Assembly (NCBI GenBank): GCA_028571885.1
Contig: JAPVVU010000192.1
Span: 1-6,146 of the forward strand
Reading direction: 5' to 3'
Origin: Gammaproteobacteria bacterium
Lineage (GTDB): Bacteria > Pseudomonadota > Gammaproteobacteria > GRL18
DNA: 6,146 nucleotides
The notes beneath the pieces are model-generated. The model did no database searches, was not told where the DNA came from, and saw only the letters and a program-made list of their open reading frames with translations. Below are positions 1-4,873 of the stretch, piece by piece; the first letter of the stretch is position 1; the number at the start of each line of letters is the position of its first letter. Both the position numbers and the translations under genes were made by a program.

Positions 1-1248
1 GCTTATGCTGAAACCCCGGCACCCGGTGCTGTCTTTTTAGGAGCAATTTCTGCTCGAATGGGACTTTATACCATTATTGTTGTTTTGATCCAGTTAATTG
101 GTTTGAGCAATCTGGAAAAAATCCATATTCCATTTACTTTCTGGAACTTGCAAATTGTTCTCGCCTGGGTGGGCGCATTAACCACTATTATTCCAACCTA
201 TATTGCACTGAAACAAAATGATGCCCGACATCTATTAGCATGGCATGGTGTTGGTCAGGGCGGTTATATGTTACTGGGTCTTATGGTGGCCAATAATCTG
301 GGCAGTGCGGGTGGTTTGTTACATGTGTTTAATTATGCAACCTATCAGGCAGCTCTTTTCATGACCATTGGTGCTGTGATATACCGCACGGGCACTTCTA
401 ATTTTGATAAGCTGGGTGGTTTAGTCACTCAAATGCCGCTGACCTTTATGGTGATGGTTTTCAGTATCATTGGTCTTGCAGGTCTTCCTCCTATGAACGG
501 CTTTGTGTCTAAGTGGATGGTCTATCGGTCCTTACTACTTGAAGGTGAACCTCTATTATTTGTAGCCGCAGTGATTGGTACTTTGGGTACAATTCTGTCG
601 GTTTACAAACTGGTTCACAACACTTTTCTTGGTCAGCTTCGAGTTGAGCATCAGGAAGTTCGAGAAGCACCCTTGAGTATGTTGATTCCAATGCTTATTT
701 TAGCGGCCATTATGTTTATCACAGGCATGATGCCGGGACTGGTTCTGGACTGGGTGGCATCGGCTCAGGTTGCTATGGGTCTGGCTCCGGTTTCTTATAA
801 TCTGGGCGGTATTATATTGGCCAGTGGTGGACTGGATATGATCTGGATTACACTGATTCTATTTTATGGTTTGGGTGTTGGTGCTGTTATCTTTTATCTA
901 TTTGGCGGTCGTGCCAAGCGTGTTCATCAGTACGATAATTATGCAGGCGGGCATTTTTTGACTTCTAAGGTTCAATATCATTATAGTCACAATTTTTATG
1001 CAGGACTGATGCATTTAATTGGCGGCTGGTATCGGGATAGTTTTAAAAAATTAGAGCAGGCAATTGTATTACTGGTGAGTCTCTTATCGCAGGTATCCGA
1101 AAATATATATCGCTCAAGTCAGCCAGCATTATTGATGGCCATTGTCGTGGTTCTGGTTTTATGGTTTGTTATATCAGGTGATTCTACCCTTTTTTCATCT
1201 GGAACATCTGAAGTTATTGCTCTGAGTCAGGAGGGATTAATCAAATGA
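1..1248 (+). CDS. Proton/cation-antiporter-type membrane subunit (NuoL/M/N, MrpD, MbxH-like), 5'-partial
   Basis: Ion-translocating membrane subunit of a complex I / group 4 hydrogenase-like complex. The reading frame is open from base 1, and the codons before the ATG at 58 encode AYAETPAPGAVFLG, which matches the conserved 'HAEAPTPGSVLLAG' helix of NuoM/NuoN. The ATG at 58 is therefore internal and the real start lies upstream; 415 residues are visible. Landmarks in visible numbering: ALKQNDARHLLAWHGVGQGG at 69-88 (family 'D-x-KRLLAYSS' loop), HVFNYATYQAALF at 108-120 (family 'HAFFKALLF'), and GLAGLPPMNGFVSKW at 158-172 with conserved Lys171. Many hydrophobic helices follow. Beyond about residue 305 a polar stretch (YDNYAGG..., Tyr/His rich) precedes a last helix at about 376-392, a C-terminal layout recalling HycC/HyfB-type subunits. 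Gln116 occupies the place where NuoL has a lysine. The stop overlaps the next start (ATGA). Family is certain; the exact subunit equivalence is not. Confidence 0.93.
   Translation, partial: AYAETPAPGAVFLGAISARMGLYTIIVVLIQLIGLSNLEKIHIPFTFWNLQIVLAWVGALTTIIPTYIALKQNDARHLLAWHGVGQGGYMLLGLMVANNLGSAGGLLHVFNYATYQAALFMTIGAVIYRTGTSNFDKLGGLVTQMPLTFMVMVFSIIGLAGLPPMNGFVSKWMVYRSLLLEGEPLLFVAAVIGTLGTILSVYKLVHNTFLGQLRVEHQEVREAPLSMLIPMLILAAIMFITGMMPGLVLDWVASAQVAMGLAPVSYNLGGIILASGGLDMIWITLILFYGLGVGAVIFYLFGGRAKRVHQYDNYAGGHFLTSKVQYHYSHNFYAGLMHLIGGWYRDSFKKLEQAIVLLVSLLSQVSENIYRSSQPALLMAIVVVLVLWFVISGDSTLFSSGTSEVIALSQEGLIK
1229..1234 (+). promoter_or_regulatory. Strong Shine-Dalgarno for the nuoH-like gene
   Basis: AGGAGG lies 10 bases before the ATG at 1245, inside the end of the upstream gene. 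It supports that start and independent re-initiation in addition to coupling through the ATGA overlap. It contrasts with the weak site in front of the nuoB-like gene. Confidence 0.75.
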
Positions 1249-2144
1249 CCTCTATTACCAGTATAACAGAAATCTTAGCTGAGCTTCTGTTGATGCCGAT
1301 GATCGCATTTATTTGCGGCCTTGTTATGGTGTTAATGTATCGTAAAATTGCTGCCCGGCTGCAGCGACGCATTGGCCCCCCATTTTTCCAGCCTGTTTAT
1401 GATATTGTCAAACTGTATAGCAAAGACACCCAGATTTCACATGGTTTGATTCACGATATTGGTATTGTTGTTGCCGTAGGCGGCTATGTTGCTGCAGTCA
1501 TTTTATTGCCCATTCCGGGTATGGATGGTATCGCTGATAAAGGTGGCATCATTACCTTATCTTATTTTCTTATGATTCCGTCTTTGGGCATGGCATTAGG
1601 GGTTGGACAATGCGCTAATCCCAATGGTTCGATTGGGATTTCCCGTGCTCTGACTGCCATGCTGGCTTATGATATTCCCTTTATTATTGTTGTCTTTGGT
1701 GTGGCAACCCATTATCAAAGTACTTCATTAGTCGGCATGATCGAATATCAACAGGCCCATCAATGGGGTATTTTTGAAATGCCCTTATTAGCAGCGGCAG
1801 GTTTATTTACCTTACAGGGTATGATGGGAAAACATCCCTTTGAAATCTATGTTGCACCAGCTGAAATCGCAACCGGTCCTATGGTGGAAATGAGTGGTAA
1901 GTTCATGGGGGGATTGTTTGTGATGCAGTCCTTCCAGTTTTATGTGGCCAGTGTTTTATACGTCTCATTGTTTTTGGGTGGTGGCAGCAGCTGGTTTGAC
2001 TTTTTATTGAAAATCTTTTTTGTGGTTGAAATTCCGATGAGTATTTCATTTTTGTTCCCACGTTATCGTACAGAGGATATGGTGCGCATCATGTGGAAGT
2101 GGCCAGTGATGGCGGCACTAATTGGTATTGCTTTTGTGATATAG
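1245..2144 (+). CDS. nuoH: NuoH / HycD / MbxM-type membrane anchor subunit
   Basis: Membrane subunit (299 aa) that connects the hydrophilic electron-transfer arm to the ion-pumping arm. Seen: about eight hydrophobic segments, roughly 14-31, 72-92, 103-121, 139-156, 180-193, 215-241, 254-271 and 287-299. The first cytoplasmic loop contains RLQRRIGPPFFQPVYDIVKL at 38-57, in the hydrogenase-type form (compare HycD 'RLQ-RRGP-FQP--D--KL') rather than the NuoH form 'DRYGPNRVGP'. The acidic loop PFEIYVAPAEIATGPMVEMS at 198-217 carries Glu200, Glu207 and Glu215, equivalent to the conserved 'PFDLPEAESELVAGYHTEYSG' region of NuoH that lines the quinone/proton-coupling chamber. FPRYRTEDMVRIMWK at 271-285 matches the 'LPRPRYDQ---WK' end motif. 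Length fits HycD (about 300) better than NuoH (about 325). The start is fixed by a strong Shine-Dalgarno and the ATGA overlap with the antiporter gene. The symbol denotes the family; the sequence leans to the group 4 hydrogenase-related branch. Confidence 0.93.
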   Translation: MTSITSITEILAELLLMPMIAFICGLVMVLMYRKIAARLQRRIGPPFFQPVYDIVKLYSKDTQISHGLIHDIGIVVAVGGYVAAVILLPIPGMDGIADKGGIITLSYFLMIPSLGMALGVGQCANPNGSIGISRALTAMLAYDIPFIIVVFGVATHYQSTSLVGMIEYQQAHQWGIFEMPLLAAAGLFTLQGMMGKHPFEIYVAPAEIATGPMVEMSGKFMGGLFVMQSFQFYVASVLYVSLFLGGGSSWFDFLLKIFFVVEIPMSISFLFPRYRTEDMVRIMWKWPVMAALIGIAFVI

Positions 2145-2153
2145 GGCGGTTGA

Positions 2154-2222
2154 TAAGTTTGTATGTTAGTAAGTTTACAAACATACAAACTTAAAAACAT
2201 ACAAACTTAAAAACATATAAAC
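2154..2222. repeat. AT-rich inverted plus direct repeats in the nuoH-nuoB spacer
   Basis: A 16-base unit, acatacaaacttaaaa, occurs twice in perfect tandem (2181-2196 and 2197-2212), followed by a third degenerate partial copy (acatataaac, 2213-2222). A single inverted copy lies upstream (aagtttgtatgt, 2155-2166). Bases 2154-2167 can pair over 14 perfect base pairs with 2180-2193 (12-base loop), or equally over 14 base pairs with 2196-2209. Neither form is followed by a run of T, so it does not look like an intrinsic terminator. Roles consistent with this layout are an mRNA-stability or translation-modulating hairpin, or a protein-binding site; neither is shown. Confidence 0.8.
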
Positions 2223-2233
2223 ATGGCATTAAA

Positions 2234-2935
2234 ATGAATAAACTTGAAAATATTCCTGTTCAGGCAAAATCAGATAAAAAACGCACCAATCCTCTGGCAA
2301 GGGTGTTTGATGAGTTAATTCAATTTTGTCAGTCTCGTTCAATGTTTATGCTGCACTATTGTACAGGCTGTGGCGCAATCGAATTACCACCGGCAATGAC
2401 TTCTCGTTTTGATATGGAACGACTGGGTATTCAACCCATGGTGACGCCTCGTCAGGCTGATATTTTACTGGTTACGGGTTATGTTTCGGTGAAAACACTG
2501 AAGCGGGTTCTCCTGACTTATGAGCAAATGCAGTCGCCTAAATATGTGATAGGTATATGTTCCTGTACGGTTAATGGCGGCATGTACTGGCAAAGCTATG
2601 CCACCGCTAAAGTTTTAAATGAATATATGCCTGTGGATGTTTATATCGCAGGTTGCATGCCAAGACCTGAAGCGGTAATTGCTGGTTTAAGACGGTTAAT
2701 GTCGAATATTGAGAACGGTAAAGGCGATGCCTGGAAAGATTACTACAAACGTTATGATTATTATTTAGGTAATCAGCAGCACCTGTTTGGCGATGACTGG
2801 CAGACACCTGTAGATGTGATTGGTGAGGCTAAGTTTTATGGCCTGGAAGGTGAAGAAACTTATGGTGAGCATACTAAAATTCTAGAGCAGCATCAGGAGC
2901 CTTTGGAAGCTCAGGTGATGAGGGTTAAATTATAG
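2234..2935 (+). CDS. nuoB: NuoB / MbxJ-type [4Fe-4S] small subunit
   Basis: Peripheral subunit (233 aa) that carries the last iron-sulfur cluster (N2 position) before the NuoD active site. Seen: HYCTGCGAIELPP at 41-53 gives Cys43 and Cys46 as C-x-x-C, the hydrogenase small-subunit form; true NuoB has two adjacent cysteines here. IGICSCTVNGGMYW at 106-119 gives Cys111 at the usual third-ligand position, plus an additional Cys109 (C-S-C). YIAGCMPRPEAVIAGL at 137-152 gives Cys141 in the family 'GCPPRPEA' motif, with Met replacing the first Pro. A basic N-terminal extension of about 35 residues precedes the core, and the tail after about residue 160 is polar and longer than in minimal hydrogenase small subunits. 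The ATG at 2234 has no clear Shine-Dalgarno. A four-codon frame (ATG at 2223, MALK, stop at 2235-2237) ends across this start codon, which might couple translation. Not overlapping with either neighbour, unlike the other genes here. Confidence 0.93.
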   Translation: MNKLENIPVQAKSDKKRTNPLARVFDELIQFCQSRSMFMLHYCTGCGAIELPPAMTSRFDMERLGIQPMVTPRQADILLVTGYVSVKTLKRVLLTYEQMQSPKYVIGICSCTVNGGMYWQSYATAKVLNEYMPVDVYIAGCMPRPEAVIAGLRRLMSNIENGKGDAWKDYYKRYDYYLGNQQHLFGDDWQTPVDVIGEAKFYGLEGEETYGEHTKILEQHQEPLEAQVMRVKL

Positions 2936-2949
2936 GGTGCGTTACACCC
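2935..2949 (+). other. Small hairpin straddling the nuoB stop codon
   Basis: GGGTG-CGTTA-CACCC forms a 5-base-pair stem with a 5-base loop, beginning at the last base of the TAG stop. No T-run follows, so it is not a convincing terminator. Together with the larger palindrome just downstream it could protect the 3' end of an upstream mRNA; it may also be chance. Confidence 0.3.
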
Positions 2950-2954
2950 CGTAC

Positions 2955-3060
2955 CTTGGAACTCTATTTATCTTTCTGGGGACGCCGCAAGTACGTCCAT
3001 GTAGGCTTCAATGCGACATCCATGTCGCAAAGACCCCTGAAAGATAAATAGAATTCCAAG
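2955..3060. mobile_element. MITE-like palindromic element (106 bases) between nuoB and nuoC
   Basis: Terminal inverted repeats of 27 bases (2955-2981 and 3034-3060) match at 25 of 27 positions; the outer ends are cttggaa and ttccaag. The 52-base centre holds two further hairpins: tacgt-cc-atgta at 2992-3003 (one G-T pair), and a perfect 8-base-pair stem at 3012-3029 (tgcgacat-cc-atgtcgca). The whole folds as a long stem topped by two small arms. It has no coding capacity. The central wording (gacgcc...tacgtccatgtaggc...catccatg) resembles a short repeat that recurs in intergenic regions of many gammaproteobacteria; this is from memory, and I assign no family name. There is no clear target-site duplication: 'tac' occurs at 2952-2954 and 3062-3064, but one extra base separates the right copy from the element. 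It sits in the largest gap of an otherwise overlapping gene cluster, as expected for an insertion. Confidence 0.75.
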
Positions 3061-3114
3061 ATACTCATAGTTAAGTGTTTCTCTGGTTAGGTAGAAAAGC
3101 CTTAAAAGAAAAAA

Positions 3115-3142
3115 TTAACACTGATTCAATACAAATTATATT
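3115..3142 (+). promoter_or_regulatory. Candidate sigma70 promoter for nuoC-nuoD-fusion gene
   Basis: TTAACA (3115-3120; 5 of 6 to TTGACA) and TATATT (3137-3142; 5 of 6 to TATAAT) are separated by a 16-base spacer in AT-rich DNA immediately downstream of the MITE-like element. The predicted transcription start is near 3149, leaving a leader of about 16 bases with a weak AGAG Shine-Dalgarno (3151-3154) before the ATG at 3165. It could restore expression of the distal genes after the repeat insertion. AT-rich intergenic DNA gives such matches by chance fairly often. Confidence 0.4.
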
Positions 3143-3164
3143 AAGTGCTAAGAGATAAACGACC

Positions 3165-3734
3165 ATGAATTGCGATGAAATTAATATCTGGCTGGATACC
3201 TTACTAGAAGAAATTAATGAAATAAAAGTCACCCGAAAAAGTGAACGGCGCGTGCGCGTTGATGTAGATGCCAGCTCATTACCTGCGTTACTGGAGTTGC
3301 TTAAGGGTAAGGCTTCTTATGTTCATCTTTCTGCAATCAGCTGTGTTGACTGGCCTGACGATGAAGAGTTTGAACTGGTATATCACTGCTGGTCGTATGA
3401 AGCAAAATCGCTCTTATCAGCCCATACTCGTATACCTCGAAACACTTGTGAAGAGTTTGCTCATTACGTCTCGATTTATGATATCTATAAACCCGCGGGG
3501 TTTTTTGAGCGTGATATTTACGAGATGTATGGCATCTATTTTGAAAGTAGTCCTTTTATGGAAAAATTTATTCTCACTGAATGGAATGGGCCACCACCAA
3601 TGCGTAAGGATTTTGATGCTGAAGCTTATGTCAACGAGACATTCAACTGGGCGGAATATAATCCTGACTGGCTGCAGGAGATTACAGAAGAAGGCGGAGG
3701 GATTGAAATCAGACCTGAGGATGTCCGTCTATGA
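3165..3734 (+). CDS. nuoC: NuoC / MbxK / HycE-N-type 30 kDa subunit
   Basis: Peripheral-arm structural subunit (189 aa) that packs against NuoD; it carries no cofactor in the family. Seen: an N-terminal alpha/beta half (1-100) with HLSAISCVDWPDDEEFELVY at 54-73, equivalent to the family 'L--I--VD----FE--Y' stretch. The signature FFERDIYEMYGIYFESSP at 113-130 matches 'ERE--DM-GI-FEGHP', and ILTEWNGPPPMRKDF at 136-150 matches 'W-G-PLRKDFP'. It is a stand-alone NuoC and is not fused to NuoD, unlike E. coli NuoCD or HycE. The acidic C-terminus (about 150-189) is typical of the linker region that touches NuoD. The start at 3165 follows the 229-base repeat-bearing gap; only a weak AGAG lies 9 bases upstream. 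The stop codon overlaps the nuoD-like start (ATGA). A long overlapping frame at 3268-3774 is its shadow. Confidence 0.94.
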   Translation: MNCDEINIWLDTLLEEINEIKVTRKSERRVRVDVDASSLPALLELLKGKASYVHLSAISCVDWPDDEEFELVYHCWSYEAKSLLSAHTRIPRNTCEEFAHYVSIYDIYKPAGFFERDIYEMYGIYFESSPFMEKFILTEWNGPPPMRKDFDAEAYVNETFNWAEYNPDWLQEITEEGGGIEIRPEDVRL

Positions 3735-4873
3735 GACCGGAAAATTATCAGGCAGTCAGTCTGCCATCCAGTAATGAATATGAGATTTTTATCGGACCTA
3801 ATCATCCAGGTATTGAAGGTAATTATGCCTTTAAACTGAGGCTTGATGGTGATGTAGTGATTTCAGGTAAAGCAGATGCCGGTTATTTGCATCGTGGTTT
3901 TGAAAAGCTAATGGAAGGACGTCTGTGGATACAAAATCTGGCTATAGTGCCTAGAATTTGTGTGCCTGATCCGGTACCGATGGAAGTGGTTTATTCTTTA
4001 TCCGTTGAAGCCATCAGTGATATGGAAGTACCTGAACGTGGACAATGGATTAGAGTTATGCAATTAGAATTGTCTCGTGTTGCTGCACACTTATTTACTT
4101 TTGGTGGTCATGCGGCAACCACAGGTATGTATACACCGATGTTTTGGGGGGTGGCGGATAGAGATCTGGCTCTTGATCTGTTTGAAGAGTTAACCGGCGG
4201 GCGTGTTTATCATATTTATAATATCCCTGGTGGTGTTCGACGAGATATCCCGGCAGGCTTTTTAGATCGCCTGGAAAATTACCTGGATTATTTAGAGTCC
4301 CGACAAAATGATTATGACAATTTATTATTTACTAATCAGATCTTTGTTAAACGTGCCCGTGGTATTGGCGTGATAAATAAAGAACAGGCTCTGGAATGGG
4401 GTGTAACGGGACCCAATCTTCGTGCCTGCGGTCTGGCATTTGATGTACGCCGGGATGATCCATATTTAATTTATGATAAATTAGATTTTGATATTCCTAT
4501 TATTGATGAGGGTGATGCACTGGCTCGAATTTTAGTCAGACGTGATGAACTGTTTCAAAGTGTGCGTATTCTCAGACAAATCATTAAACACCTGCCTTCA
4601 GTAAAAGGGCCTGTTCGCTCACCCATTCCCAATCCTTTAGCCTGGAATGTCCCCGCAGGTGAGAGTTATAGCCGGGTTGAATCATCCAAGGGTGAACTGG
4701 CGTATTATACCGTTTCAGATGGCGGCCCCAAACCTTATCGAGTTCATGTGCGTGGACCATCCTCAATGCATGCGGTACAGGTATTGGAAAATTTAGCCGT
4801 TGGTGCTCGAATTGAAGATGTGGCGCAAATTATGTTTTCCTTGGATGCCTGTCCTCCAGAGGTTGATAGATAA
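3731..4873 (+). CDS. nuoD: NuoD / MbxL-type catalytic-site subunit with partly lost [NiFe] ligands
   Basis: 49 kDa-type subunit (380 aa) that forms the active-site cavity with NuoB. Seen: IGPNHPGIEGNYAFKLRLDG at 21-40 (family 'GPqHPstHG', His25 kept); ADAGYLHRGFEKLMEGRLW at 48-66 (family 'iGylHRGiEKl'); NLAIVPRICVPDPVPMEVVY at 69-88; GGVRRDIP at 167-174; and the C-terminal SLDACPPEVDR at 370-380. Aligned to [NiFe] large subunits (RICGIC and DPCxxC), Cys77 and Cys374 remain, while the second cysteine of each pair is Asp80 and Glu377. Bound Ni-Fe is therefore unlikely. Aligned to complex I ('LTYTPRMD'), the quinone-holding Tyr (Tyr87 in Thermus Nqo4) is Ile72. The protein sits between hydrogenase and NuoD types, as in Mbx and Ehr complexes. 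The final residues 'EVDR' follow the uncleaved NuoD-type ending. Start by ATGA overlap with nuoC; stop overlaps the next ATG by one base. Confidence 0.94.
   Translation: MRPENYQAVSLPSSNEYEIFIGPNHPGIEGNYAFKLRLDGDVVISGKADAGYLHRGFEKLMEGRLWIQNLAIVPRICVPDPVPMEVVYSLSVEAISDMEVPERGQWIRVMQLELSRVAAHLFTFGGHAATTGMYTPMFWGVADRDLALDLFEELTGGRVYHIYNIPGGVRRDIPAGFLDRLENYLDYLESRQNDYDNLLFTNQIFVKRARGIGVINKEQALEWGVTGPNLRACGLAFDVRRDDPYLIYDKLDFDIPIIDEGDALARILVRRDELFQSVRILRQIIKHLPSVKGPVRSPIPNPLAWNVPAGESYSRVESSKGELAYYTVSDGGPKPYRVHVRGPSSMHAVQVLENLAVGARIEDVAQIMFSLDACPPEVDR
4858..4862 (+). promoter_or_regulatory. Shine-Dalgarno deciding the start of the ferredoxin-flavoprotein gene
   Basis: AGAGG lies 10 bases before the ATG at 4873, within the last codons of the nuoD-like gene. 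With the TAATG stop/start overlap it supports 4873 as the start and coupled translation. Confidence 0.6.

Noticed and set aside
58..60. ATG at 58 as the start of the antiporter gene
   Set aside because: The same frame is open to base 1 and encodes a conserved helix of the family just before it, so this Met is internal.
2174..2221. Promoter in the nuoH-nuoB spacer
   Set aside because: TTTACA (2174-2179) and TATAAA (2216-2221) are individually promoter-like, but they are 36 bases apart and no correctly spaced pair is present.
2181..2222. Short direct repeats as a CRISPR array
   Set aside because: The 16-base units are in immediate tandem with no spacers, and there are only two perfect copies.
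2955..3060. Rho-independent terminator after nuoB
   Set aside because: The stem is far longer than a terminator stem, has internal arms and is not followed by a T-run; the structure fits a MITE-like repeat better.
3268..3774. 168-codon plus-strand frame overlapping nuoC and nuoD
   Set aside because: It lies almost wholly inside nuoC in another frame, and its product resembles nothing known to me; nuoC motifs are unambiguous.
3731..4873. Functional [NiFe]-hydrogenase large subunit
   Set aside because: The second cysteine of both CxxC pairs is replaced (Asp80, Glu377), so the Ni-Fe centre could not be bound in the usual way.
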